A stretch of 64,000 nt of DNA from Nitrososphaerota archaeon. Lineage in GTDB: Archaea; Thermoproteota; Nitrososphaeria; Nitrososphaerales; Nitrosopumilaceae. Under the pieces are notes generated by a model. That model saw nothing but the letters and a program-made list of their open reading frames with translations. It did not search any database and had not been told where the DNA came from. Position numbers and translations under genes: made by a program. The DNA is taken from NCBI GenBank assembly GCA_016201435.1, contig JACQCT010000015.1, positions 1 through 64,000 on the forward strand. The letters run 5' to 3'. Each line of letters starts with the position of its first letter. Position 1 is the stretch's first letter. Shown here piece after piece: positions 45,471-53,882 of the stretch.

Positions 45471-45492
45471 TCATTCTAAGATTTTAGAATGA
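45471..45492. promoter_or_regulatory. 9-base inverted repeat midway between the divergent promoters
   Basis: TCATTCTAA-GATT-TTAGAATGA, a perfect 9-base inverted repeat centred between the two TATA boxes. Its sequence differs from the DtxR-like boxes on either side, so a second regulator, perhaps the adjacent winged-helix protein, may bind here. Confidence 0.5.
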
Positions 45493-45511
45493 GTTTCTCG
45501 TTTAAATAAAG

Positions 45512-45525
45512 TTAGCTTGTCCTAA
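45512..45525. promoter_or_regulatory. DtxR/IdeR-like box in the ZIP transporter promoter
   Basis: TTAGCTTGTCCTAA; on the minus strand TTAGGACAAGCTAAC matches the DtxR consensus at 11 of 15 positions. It begins 3 bases after the TATA box TTTAAATA (45501-45508) and precedes the GTG start at 45547, mirroring the site on the other side. Confidence 0.5.
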
Positions 45526-45546
45526 TTGGTGATAAAGTGATGATTA

Positions 45547-46395
45547 GTGATTGATTATTGGCAACTCATATTGTTAGGTTCTATAGCTGGATTTACAATT
45601 TTTCTAGGCCTACCAATAGCTACTCTTCAGAATCTTAGTGCTAAAAAGAAAGGATTTCTTAATGCATTTGCGCTGGGAATTTTGGTATTTCTTATCATTG
45701 ATGTTTTTAGTCATGCATGGGAATCAGCAGAGAGTTCTGCAAATGTGGCATTTCAAGGAAAATCTTCCTGGTCTGACGCAGCACTGAATCTTTTTGCAAT
45801 GTTTGGTGGTGTTGCAATTGGTCTTTTAGGATTGGTGTTATATGAAACAAAAATGCTAAAAAAATCTTTTCCGCAGATTCTTTCTTTAGAAAACCTGAAA
45901 GTAGGTGACGATCATCTGCATCAATTATTCCATGAAGCAAATGCATACAAACTTGCTATGATGATTGCAATAGGAATAGGTGCACACAACTTCAGCGAAG
46001 GGTTGGCTATAGGTCAATCATATATTGCAGGAGAGATAGGTTTGGCAATACTTTTGATAATTGGATTTGGTGCTCATAATACCACTGAAGGTTTTGGAAT
46101 AGCTGGACCTTTGACTGGTCTTGTTAACAAACCAAAAATTCGTTTCATAATTTTGGCAGGTTTGATTGGCGGAGGACCGACATTTATTGGTACGCTATTG
46201 GGAAGCTTGTGGGATTCTCCATTTGCATACATATTGTTCTTATCAATTGCTGGCGGTGCATTGATCTATGTCTCAATGTTGATGTACAATTCGGGCAGAA
46301 AACAGACTACAAATGCTATCATGATGACTGGTATATTTTTTGGACTGTGTGCTGGTTTTCTAACTGATTTGATAATTGCTCTTAGTGGTGCATAA
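45547..46395 (+). CDS. ZIP-family metal transporter
   Basis: 282 residues from GTG with about eight TM helices. The binuclear metal site is formed by GIGAHNFSEGLAIG and GFGAHNTTEGFGIAG (HNxxEG twice), diagnostic of ZIP importers of Zn, Fe or Mn. A His-containing loop (DDHLHQLFHEAN) lies in the middle. The DtxR-like operator in its promoter favours iron or manganese control. Some ZIP homologues work as exporters, so direction is inferred. Confidence 0.88.
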   Translation: MIDYWQLILLGSIAGFTIFLGLPIATLQNLSAKKKGFLNAFALGILVFLIIDVFSHAWESAESSANVAFQGKSSWSDAALNLFAMFGGVAIGLLGLVLYETKMLKKSFPQILSLENLKVGDDHLHQLFHEANAYKLAMMIAIGIGAHNFSEGLAIGQSYIAGEIGLAILLIIGFGAHNTTEGFGIAGPLTGLVNKPKIRFIILAGLIGGGPTFIGTLLGSLWDSPFAYILFLSIAGGALIYVSMLMYNSGRKQTTNAIMMTGIFFGLCAGFLTDLIIALSGA

Positions 46396-46400
46396 AACAC

Positions 46401-47426
46401 TCAAGTAGTGATTTTTGCAAGCTGGTTTTCCTTTTTAGCTATCTTGATTTCTCGAGATATTCTTCTTCCCATGCTCATTGGTTCGTCGTAAAGAAATATA
46501 GAATAAGGTGACCCATCTACATACAGATTGGTACCTGCAACTATTCGCGCAGAGAACTCAAACGTGGTAAATTTTCCATTATCATCATATACTCCTTCTA
46601 AACAAAATGGACCATTCATTCCAGGAGCAGCCAACCTTTTTGCAGCGTCAACAAAACGTTCGCCCATAGAATAGACTTCGTCAAGAAGTGATTCTCTTAA
46701 GACAATTGGACTATTTCCAATTACATTAAAGGATGGAATTAAATCGACGTCAATTTGTTGTGGTGCTGGAATTCTTCCAAGGCCATCAATATCTGATTCA
46801 TATCTTCTGTCTACGCCAAAAAATTCCAATTCTCCAGTCAATGGTGAATAAAAGTATTGAAGATATGCTGATACTCCAAATGCATATTCTTGTAGATACA
46901 GATCATTGTCTCCTTTGATGATGCCTTGTGCAATTAACTTATCACGTTTTTTGCTATAGTCTTTTTCACTTGTGGTCAGAAAATACCCTTTACCTCCTGC
47001 GGCTCCATGTCTTTTTGCAATCACTAGCATGTTGATATCTTTTGGACTTGGGATTGTCTTGGGAACATTGAGATTTGATTCAATCATTAGTTTTTCTTTC
47101 ATTTTTCTATCTGATTCCCATCTGAGGATCCATTTGTTGCCAAAAACTGGAATTTTAATTGATTCTATTTGCGATGAATCCATTTGAGAAATAAGTGTGC
47201 CATGTGGAATTATTATTGCATCCTCATCTTTTAAAATTGAAGAGCACTTTTGCTCTGATAATTCTAAAAATGAATCAACCAGTATCAATTTGTCTATGAA
47301 TTTGAATCTACGATAAAGTTTCTCGCGTTTTTTTTCACATACAAGTATGGTCTTAAACCCTTCATCTTTTGCTCCCTTTAAGACCTGTAATGCACAATGA
47401 GAACCAAGAGTGGCTATTGATGTCAT
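46401..47426 (-). CDS. purP: FAICAR synthetase PurP
   Basis: 341-residue ATP-grasp ligase that formylates AICAR with formate and ATP, the archaeal replacement for folate-dependent PurH. IATLGSHCALQVLKGAKDEGF opens the chain; VIAKRHGAAGGKGYFL is the ATP-grasp loop; DLYLQEYAFGVSAYLQYFYSP, FFGVDRRYESDIDG and GMNGPFCLEGVYDDNGKFTTFEFSARIVAGTNLY hold the substrate and metal residues. Complete. A marker of archaeal purine synthesis. Confidence 0.94.
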   Translation of the reverse strand: MTSIATLGSHCALQVLKGAKDEGFKTILVCEKKREKLYRRFKFIDKLILVDSFLELSEQKCSSILKDEDAIIIPHGTLISQMDSSQIESIKIPVFGNKWILRWESDRKMKEKLMIESNLNVPKTIPSPKDINMLVIAKRHGAAGGKGYFLTTSEKDYSKKRDKLIAQGIIKGDNDLYLQEYAFGVSAYLQYFYSPLTGELEFFGVDRRYESDIDGLGRIPAPQQIDVDLIPSFNVIGNSPIVLRESLLDEVYSMGERFVDAAKRLAAPGMNGPFCLEGVYDDNGKFTTFEFSARIVAGTNLYVDGSPYSIFLYDEPMSMGRRISREIKIAKKENQLAKITT

Positions 47427-47452
47427 CGATAATTTTCCTTGTAGATGGCTCT

Positions 47453-47668
47453 TTATGAAAGTTCCATGTGGGAATTTGAAATGAAAGAAAACACATCATC
47501 AATTAAATCCATTGATAATTCAGACTTTGAACTTTCAGGAATAGTTTTAAGAATAAAATCTATGACTGATTGGTTTTGGGGAAGAGTGTCTTCTTGTAAT
47601 TTTTGTGAATACAAGGTAATAGCATTTGATATTGATATGATGATCTTTTCTTTGTTAGTAAGTGTCAA
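47453..47668 (-). CDS. Small helical hypothetical protein upstream of purP
   Basis: 71 residues from TTG, predicted all-helical (NAITLYSQKL ... SELSMDLIDDVFSFISN), no recognised family. It lies 26 bases before purP on the same strand and could be its operon partner. The opposite strand is also open (47445-47681), but its product looks less protein-like. Confidence 0.45.
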   Translation of the reverse strand: MTLTNKEKIIISISNAITLYSQKLQEDTLPQNQSVIDFILKTIPESSKSELSMDLIDDVFSFISNSHMELS

Positions 47669-47788
47669 TAGTATCGCATAATCTTGTTAATTAATAGAGG
47701 TTTTGAAGTGATGTGAAATCTATTTCCATAATTGGTAACATTCGAATTTTAATGAAAAAGTCCATATATTCTTCTTTTTAGATACTAA

Positions 47789-48310
47789 TTGAATAGCGAT
47801 TTGGACAAATTGGTTTATGGAAATAATAAAATGATAACCATACGAGACAAATCAATAATTTCTTTAATTCTTCATTCCTATGCTGATGATAACAAGAAAA
47901 AGATTCTAAATATTGCTGTAAATAAACCGCGCATAATTTTAGATATCATAGATGCCTGTAAACTACCACAAACATCTTCTTATCGAAAAATTAATTCACT
48001 TATCAAAAATGGCATGTTAATTCCATATGGTGAGGTACCAAGAAAATATGGAAAAATTGTAATAAAATATGTTTCATTATTTGAGAATCTAGAAATTAAT
48101 ATTGTGAAAAATGATATTAGTATTAATGCTAAATTCAGCGAGTATGCACGTCATGCTATTTTTCATATGATGCGTGAGAAAATTGTAGGCATTAAAAAAC
48201 AAAATGTTTCAAATTCAAAAAGTCATCCAACAGTTGAGACAGTACCCATATCCATACCATCTAATTCTATGATTCAGTTTCTTCTAAAAGAAGAAATAAT
48301 CAAAGTTTAA
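47789..48310 (+). CDS. Winged-helix/HTH regulator
   Basis: 173 residues from TTG; an ATG at 47831 (MITIRDKSI) gives 159 and is equally possible. The HTH is KPRIILDIIDACKLPQTSSYRKINSLIKNGMLIPYG with a following beta wing (KIVIKYVSLFENLEINIVKND). The C-terminus is Ser/Pro-rich. It resembles the thaumarchaeal ArsR-like regulator at 45084. A small hairpin AGTTGACAACT followed by six T at 48349-48354 may terminate it. Confidence 0.7.
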   Translation: MNSDLDKLVYGNNKMITIRDKSIISLILHSYADDNKKKILNIAVNKPRIILDIIDACKLPQTSSYRKINSLIKNGMLIPYGEVPRKYGKIVIKYVSLFENLEINIVKNDISINAKFSEYARHAIFHMMREKIVGIKKQNVSNSKSHPTVETVPISIPSNSMIQFLLKEEIIKV

Positions 48311-48336
48311 GATCATAGGGTTTCTGTCACAAAAAA

Positions 48337-48354
48337 AGTTGACAACTCTTTTTT
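48337..48354 (+). terminator. Hairpin plus T-run after the HTH gene
   Basis: AGTT-GAC-AACT then C and TTTTTT, 27 bases beyond the stop at 48310. Archaeal termination mainly needs the T-run; the hairpin is small. Confidence 0.4.
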
Positions 48355-48394
48355 AATCTGAATCAAGATATATTGGCATACCAGACACAGGTAC

Positions 48395-48440
48395 GTGGTT
48401 TAACTTGCTGAGAGGAACTCTCGACAAGAACCACTTTTTT
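48395..48440 (+). ncRNA. Predicted small hairpin RNA
   Basis: Nested perfect helices GTGGTT/AACCAC, CTTG/CAAG and GAGAG/CTCTC around a GAA loop, with a one-sided TAA bulge, end in TTTTTT (48435-48440). A GATATATT box at 48367-48374 lies about 25 bases before the 5' edge. This looks like a short independently transcribed RNA rather than a terminator of the gene 85 bases upstream, which has its own T-run. The 272-base gap holds no coding frame. Confidence 0.42.
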
Positions 48441-48582
48441 CCCCTTTAATGTAAACATCTGGTTAATTCAAAACTTCAGGAATGATATCCAAAACATAAA
48501 TTAATGAATTATTTTTGTTAGTGTTAATAATTCCTAACGATACATAAATTAACACTAAGTAGAACAGATTTGATGAAAAGGT

Positions 48583-49896
48583 TTGACAGACAACAATCTT
48601 GGAACTTGGCGCAGATCGAAGTATTCCAACGAGATTGATCCTTCTTTAGATGGAGAAGAGGTAATCGTTATGGGCTGGGTGTCTAGTGTGAGAGACCACG
48701 GGAACCTTACTTTTATGATGATTACTGACAAAAATGGAGATATCCAGATTACTGCTAAGAAAGGTGATTCTAGAGAAGAATTACGGCAAGAAATTGTAAA
48801 ACTAAAAGAACAATCAAGTATTGCCATAAAAGGAATAATTAAACCTTCAAACAAGGCGCCGCATGGAGTAGAGATTCGTCCTCTTGAGATGAAAATTTTT
48901 TCTCAGGCAGAAAAAATTGCACCATTTACATCACAAGCAAAAACTGTTGCCAACATTGATACCAGATTAGAAATACGAGCAGTAGATCTTAGAAGAAGTA
49001 TCTTACAACATGTTTTCAAGGCACGAAGTTTAGTTTTAAAATCCATTCGAGATTATCTTTATGAAAAAGAGTTTATTGAAGTAAATACTCCAAAAATGAT
49101 TGCTACAGCCACTGAAGGCGGTGCTGCACTGTTTCCGATATTTTACTATAACAAAGAAGCATTTCTTGCTCAAAGCCCACAACTTTACAAAGAACAACTA
49201 ACAATGAGCTTTGAGAAAGTTTTTGAAATTGCTCCTATCTTTAGAGCTGAACCATCTAGAACAAACAGGCATCTTTCTGAGGCCATTTCAATAGATCTAG
49301 AAGAAGCATTTGCAGATTACAACGATATTATGAAACACATTGAAAATATAATAAAGCGGGTAGTTTTGACAGTACAAAATTATAATGAAAAATCAAATTC
49401 CGATGTTAAATTTCAAATTCCTGAAATTTCTAATTCTATCCCACAGTACACCTATTCTGAGCTAATAGAAAAGATGCAAAAAGCCGGAATAACTACCGAA
49501 TGGGGAGACGATCTATATGCCTCTAATCTGAAAAAACTTAACATTACAGGATTTTATTTCATAAAGGATTGGCCATTGGGCCCAAAGCCGTTTTATGTAA
49601 AAGCAAAAGCAGATGACTCTAAAATATCTGAATCATTTGATTTTATGTATGGTGATTTGGAGCTCTCATCTGGTAGTACCAGAATTGAAAAAAGATCTGA
49701 TCTTGAGGAAAGAATGAAAAACAAAGGGTTCAAACTGGACCCATTTGACTACCATCTTAGAGTATTTGATTATGGCGTTCCGCCTCATGCAGGATGTGGA
49801 ATTGGTCTTGAAAGATTAATGATGGCACTGACAGGAACAGAAAACATTAGAGATGTAACATTTTATCCAAGAGACGTGGATAGACTCACACCGTAG
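48583..49896 (+). CDS. Aspartyl-tRNA synthetase 2, probably the tRNA-Asn-mischarging partner of GatCAB
   Basis: 437 residues from TTG, class IIb. The OB domain begins GWVSSVRDHGNLTF; the catalytic part has AQSPQLYKEQL, PIFRAEPSRTNRHLSEAISIDLE and motif 3 GIGLERLMMAL. The tRNA-selectivity segment reads KAP93-HGVEI, with the Pro found in non-discriminating archaeal AspRS; the other key position is Ser34. The gene is followed after 8 bases by gatC-gatA-gatB, so it very likely forms Asp-tRNA-Asn for amidation. An AsnRS derived from this lineage is the alternative, but GatCAB beside it argues against that. Confidence 0.88.
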   Translation: MTDNNLGTWRRSKYSNEIDPSLDGEEVIVMGWVSSVRDHGNLTFMMITDKNGDIQITAKKGDSREELRQEIVKLKEQSSIAIKGIIKPSNKAPHGVEIRPLEMKIFSQAEKIAPFTSQAKTVANIDTRLEIRAVDLRRSILQHVFKARSLVLKSIRDYLYEKEFIEVNTPKMIATATEGGAALFPIFYYNKEAFLAQSPQLYKEQLTMSFEKVFEIAPIFRAEPSRTNRHLSEAISIDLEEAFADYNDIMKHIENIIKRVVLTVQNYNEKSNSDVKFQIPEISNSIPQYTYSELIEKMQKAGITTEWGDDLYASNLKKLNITGFYFIKDWPLGPKPFYVKAKADDSKISESFDFMYGDLELSSGSTRIEKRSDLEERMKNKGFKLDPFDYHLRVFDYGVPPHAGCGIGLERLMMALTGTENIRDVTFYPRDVDRLTP

Positions 49897-49904
49897 GGAA
49901 AATA

Positions 49905-50171
49905 ATGGTAGATAAAAAAGAAATAGCACACCTTAGCGATTTAGTAAAAATAGAGATTAAAGATCCTCAAAAATTTATTTTACAAGTAGAACAAATTTTG
50001 AATTATTTTGAACGCTTGGACAAAGTGGAGATTACTACTGAGGATTTGCTCAGACAAGAATTAACTCTTGATGATTTACGTGAAGACAAATTTGTTCCAT
50101 ATGAGGAAAATCTAATTGAAAAATTGAAAAAAACTAAAGAAAATTTTGTTAGGGCTCCAAAGATGGTTTAA
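49905..50171 (+). CDS. gatC: Asp-tRNA(Asn) amidotransferase subunit C
   Basis: 88 residues. EIAHLSDLVKIEIKD ... QILNYFERLDKVEITTED ... LREDKF is the GatC pattern. It wraps around GatA and stabilises the GatA-GatB complex. Eight bases after AspRS 2 and one base before gatA. Confidence 0.92.
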   Translation: MVDKKEIAHLSDLVKIEIKDPQKFILQVEQILNYFERLDKVEITTEDLLRQELTLDDLREDKFVPYEENLIEKLKKTKENFVRAPKMV

Positions 50172-50172
50172 G

Positions 50173-51618
50173 ATGAGCCTTGCAATATCAATATCTCAAT
50201 ACATACAAAAATTACGAGATGGAACGTTATCTTCTGAGGAGTTTGTTGCAAAAACACTAGAAAGAATAAACAAGGTAGAAAAGAACATTCACGCGTTTAT
50301 ATCTATAAATGAAAATGCAATAGAACAAGCAAAACAGATAGATAAAAAAATCAAGGCAAAAGAAAAAGTTGGATCATGTTTTGGCATGCCAATTTCGGTT
50401 AAAGATAATATTTGTACAAAAGGTATGAAAACTACCTGTGCATCAAAAATGCTTGAAGATTTTATTGCGCCATATGATGCTACTGTTGTTTCAAAATTAA
50501 AATCAGAAGACGCCATAATTATTGGTAAGGCGAATTTAGATGAATTTGCCATGGGCTCAACAACAGAATATAGCTGTTTTGGTCCTAGCCGAAACCCATG
50601 GAATACTGATTATGTGCCAGGTGGGTCGTCTGGCGGGAGCGGAGTTTCTGTGAGTGCCCTTGAATGTATTGCGTCACTTGGTTCTGATACTGGAGGTTCT
50701 GTGAGAAGTCCGGCTAGTTTTTGTTCCGTAGTTGGCCTAAAGCCAACATATGGACTGATTAGCAGATTTGGTCTTGTCTCATTTGCAAACAGCATAGAGC
50801 AGATAGGTCCACTTGCACGAACTGTGGAAGATGTTGCGTTTATTTTGAATATTATTGCAGGGCGAGATTCACATGATAACACTACAATTGAAAACGGAAC
50901 ACCTGATTATACTAAGGACATAGACATAGGTGTATCAGGTAAAAAAATTGGAATAATTTCAGAGATGGTTGGTGAAGGAGTAGACAAAGACGTCCAATCT
51001 GCGACAAAACACGCCATATCAACATTTGAAAAACTTGGTGCGCAGTGTATTCCGATTTCACTTGATTCAGCACAGCATTCTGTTGCTGCATATTACACTC
51101 TGGCATCTGCAGAAGCAAGCAGTAACCTTGCACGATTTGATAATATAAGATACGGATTTGATTTTAGTGTAGAAGGATACGAGTATAATTCATACATTTC
51201 TAAAGTTCGAAGCAATTTTGGACCTGAAGTCACAAGAAGGATGTTGCTTGGAACATTTGTGCTTTCAGCTGGGTATTACGGGAAATATTATCAAAAAGCA
51301 CAAAAAGTTAGAAGCTTAATTAAATCGCAACTTACTGAATCCTTTAAGAAAGTAGATCTTCTTTTAGCTCCAACAATGCCAATTTTGCCATTTAAGATTG
51401 GCGAAAAAATTGATGATCCATTAAAGATTTACTTGCTTGATATTAATACAATAATTGCAAATCTTTCTGGAATTCCTGCCATCTCTGTTCCATTTGCTAT
51501 TGCAAATGGTTTGCCTATAGGAATACAACTCTTTGCAAACTCGCTTCAAGAGAGGCAGCTATTGCAATCTGCCCATGCATTACAGAAAACAACAAACCTT
51601 CCTGAGGTGCCAATTTGA
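50173..51618 (+). CDS. gatA: Asp-tRNA(Asn) amidotransferase subunit A
   Basis: 481 residues from ATG 50173, one base after the gatC stop; the longer frame from 50146 only reads through gatC's end. Amidase-signature glutaminase: catalytic Lys in GMPISVKDNIC, the Ser-rich loop PGGSSGGSGVSVSA, and the acyl-enzyme Ser in SDTGGSVRSPASFC. It releases ammonia from glutamine for GatB. The stop overlaps the gatB start (TTGA). Confidence 0.95.
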   Translation: MSLAISISQYIQKLRDGTLSSEEFVAKTLERINKVEKNIHAFISINENAIEQAKQIDKKIKAKEKVGSCFGMPISVKDNICTKGMKTTCASKMLEDFIAPYDATVVSKLKSEDAIIIGKANLDEFAMGSTTEYSCFGPSRNPWNTDYVPGGSSGGSGVSVSALECIASLGSDTGGSVRSPASFCSVVGLKPTYGLISRFGLVSFANSIEQIGPLARTVEDVAFILNIIAGRDSHDNTTIENGTPDYTKDIDIGVSGKKIGIISEMVGEGVDKDVQSATKHAISTFEKLGAQCIPISLDSAQHSVAAYYTLASAEASSNLARFDNIRYGFDFSVEGYEYNSYISKVRSNFGPEVTRRMLLGTFVLSAGYYGKYYQKAQKVRSLIKSQLTESFKKVDLLLAPTMPILPFKIGEKIDDPLKIYLLDINTIIANLSGIPAISVPFAIANGLPIGIQLFANSLQERQLLQSAHALQKTTNLPEVPI

Positions 51619-53024
51619 CAAAGATAGGATTAGAGATTCACTGTCAGCTTACAAAACTTGAAAGTAAACTATTCTGTTCTTGCAAGGCCGACTATAGGAG
51701 TTTTGAACCAAACTCCAACATTTGTCCTGTATGCATGGGATTGCCAGGCTCGCTGCCAATTTTGAATAAAAAAGCTGTTGAAAAAGCAGCCATGCTGTCT
51801 ATCGCACTAGGGTGCAAAATACCCCAAAAGATTGGGTTTTTCAGAAAAAATTATTTCTATCCTGATCTTCCAAAAAATTTCCAAATTACACAGTATAACG
51901 CATATGGTCCAACAAGCATTGGTTATGATGGAATAATTATGATTGAAGACAAGGAAATTAAAATCAGAAGAATACAGCTAGAAGAAGACCCTGGTAGACT
52001 AGTGTATAGCGGCAGTTCAGAAAAAACACAGATTACTTTGGTTGATTACAACAGGGCTGGAACTCCACTTGTTGAAATGATAACTGAACCTGACTTTGAA
52101 AATCCAAAACAAGTTAGAATCTTTTTAAACATTTTAGCTGATTTAGTAGAGAACCTTGGCGTGGCAGATCCATCTCTAGAGGGTGCCTTTAGAGTTGATG
52201 GCAACATTTCGATTGATAAAGGAAACAGGGTGGAAATTAAAAATGTGGGCTCGTTTCGTGATATAGAAAAGGCGCTTCACTTTGAGATAACAAGACAGCA
52301 AAGTTTGGCAGAAAGAGGAATACAAATTCCTGCTGAAACAAGACACTGGGATGAGGCAAGAAAAATTACTGTCTCAGCTAGATCAAAAGAAGAAGAGCAA
52401 GATTATCGTTATTTTCCAGAAGAAGATATTCCAAGAATAATAATTGAAAAATCGTTACTTGACAACTTGAAAAAAACAATGCCCGAAAGTATCATGTCAA
52501 AAAAGGAGAGATACATAAACAAATATGGAATTCCAACTCAAGTTGCTGAAGTCCTGTCTTCTGACAAATTTTATTCCGATTTATTTGAACAATCTCATAC
52601 GGAAAAAAATGCTAAAGAAATTGCAAATCTTATAACTACAGATCTCAAAGGCTTTGCTGATACTAAAGAACAACGAGAACAACTCAAACTCACACCAAAA
52701 CATCTGTCCGATTTGGCAGATGCCGTATTGAACAACAAAATTACGAGAGCTTCTGGAAAAACTGCTTTACAAGAAATATTAAAGACGGGAAAACCTATTT
52801 CAGAAATAATTTCTAACCTAGACTTGGGTAATGTTGGCGATGAATCATCACTAATAAAAGCAATAGATGAAGTTTTTACTGAAGAACAAAAAGCGGTGTC
52901 TGAAGCAAAACAAAACCCTGATACAATTAACTATCTTGTGGGCAAAGTGATGAGAAAAACAAAAGGCAAGGCCAATCCTTCTCTTACCCTTGATATGATT
53001 AGGAAAAAACTAGGTTCCCAATAA
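51615..53024 (+). CDS. gatB: Asp/Glu-tRNA amidotransferase subunit B
   Basis: 469 residues from TTG overlapping the gatA stop. KIGLEIHCQL, a zinc site C-S-C ... C-x2-C (FCSCKADYRSF, NICPVCMGLPGSLP), the kinase-like EEDPGRLVY and NRAGTPLVEMITEPD, then the C-terminal YqeY-like tRNA-binding domain (VGKVMRKTKGKANP). It phosphorylates and amidates Asp on tRNA-Asn. Archaea use GatDE for Gln, so the Asn role is favoured. Confidence 0.95.
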   Translation: MTKIGLEIHCQLTKLESKLFCSCKADYRSFEPNSNICPVCMGLPGSLPILNKKAVEKAAMLSIALGCKIPQKIGFFRKNYFYPDLPKNFQITQYNAYGPTSIGYDGIIMIEDKEIKIRRIQLEEDPGRLVYSGSSEKTQITLVDYNRAGTPLVEMITEPDFENPKQVRIFLNILADLVENLGVADPSLEGAFRVDGNISIDKGNRVEIKNVGSFRDIEKALHFEITRQQSLAERGIQIPAETRHWDEARKITVSARSKEEEQDYRYFPEEDIPRIIIEKSLLDNLKKTMPESIMSKKERYINKYGIPTQVAEVLSSDKFYSDLFEQSHTEKNAKEIANLITTDLKGFADTKEQREQLKLTPKHLSDLADAVLNNKITRASGKTALQEILKTGKPISEIISNLDLGNVGDESSLIKAIDEVFTEEQKAVSEAKQNPDTINYLVGKVMRKTKGKANPSLTLDMIRKKLGSQ

Positions 53025-53078
53025 TGCATTTTTTAAATACATGCATGGAAATTTATTCTTCTTTGTTGGGAATTAATT

Positions 53079-53387
53079 GTGGAACAGGATAGAGGCATTT
53101 GCAAAGGCGTTTGTAAAGAGTATAAGGTTAGAAAACCAAGAGATGGAACAAGTCGTTATTTATCAGGCCAAGTACGATGCCAGATTTGTGGAATTTTTAT
53201 CACAAGGCAAGGATGTCATGATAGAGACAAAAATCCTGTAACTGATGACACTGTAGATCTATACTGTAACTGCTGTAACTGTATGGTAAGATCAAAGCCA
53301 AGAAACAAACCAGGAATGAAATCTATTAAAAAAACACCACAAGAAGAATACAATGAACTAAAGAAAATCAATCAAAATACAAACTAG
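53079..53387 (+). CDS. Multi-Cys zinc-finger protein
   Basis: 102 residues from GTG. CKGVCKEY, VRCQICGIF, GCHDRD and LYCNCCNCMVRSKPR give nine Cys and one His, enough for two zinc ions. The basic RSKPRNKPGMK tail suggests nucleic acid contact. This plan recurs in several thaumarchaeal proteins, but no function is known to me. Confidence 0.7.
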   Translation: MEQDRGICKGVCKEYKVRKPRDGTSRYLSGQVRCQICGIFITRQGCHDRDKNPVTDDTVDLYCNCCNCMVRSKPRNKPGMKSIKKTPQEEYNELKKINQNTN

Positions 53388-53442
53388 AAGTATATTACTG
53401 AATATGTAACATGTCAGATTACAATAGTTCAATAGATAAATC

Positions 53443-53844
53443 ATGAAAAATAATGATATCCTTAAAATAAAACTAGATGATATAGTTTGTATGCAAGGTT
53501 CAAGTGCGTTAGATAGATATGATTTAAAAAAAGCTCATCAAGCTCTAAAAATGCTTCTTATTGATAGAAGTAACGAATTTCGTGTTTTTGCTAAAGGTAT
53601 AGGATATCCAACTAATACTAAAGACTGGGAATTAATAGTGCTGAATTTTTGCCTTGATTTTGTAGATTGTTTCAATACGTGGTCTGATGAGGCTCCGCCT
53701 GATCATAATCAAATTCACAAATGTATGACACAGATGAGACAGATAGCTAGAGGTAAATCAAACATGACTGAAGTTACGCATCTTCAAAATATCGCATACC
53801 TACTAGCAGAAGATTTCAAGTCAATTTATAAAAGAATGGAATAA
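53443..53844 (+). CDS. Hypothetical helical protein
   Basis: 133 residues, predicted mostly helical, soluble, with Cys at 16, 69, 76 and 94 (CLDFVDCFN). No family recognised. It has its own intergenic region and ends shortly before the convergent SDR gene. Confidence 0.6.
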   Translation: MKNNDILKIKLDDIVCMQGSSALDRYDLKKAHQALKMLLIDRSNEFRVFAKGIGYPTNTKDWELIVLNFCLDFVDCFNTWSDEAPPDHNQIHKCMTQMRQIARGKSNMTEVTHLQNIAYLLAEDFKSIYKRME

Positions 53845-53882
53845 AAATCAAGTAACAAGAAACACTTTATTTTTTGTTTTAA

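Noticed and set aside
47445-47681. Plus-strand ORF of 78 residues upstream of the HTH gene
   Set aside because: Its product has unnatural composition and it mirrors the minus-strand helical protein preceding purP.
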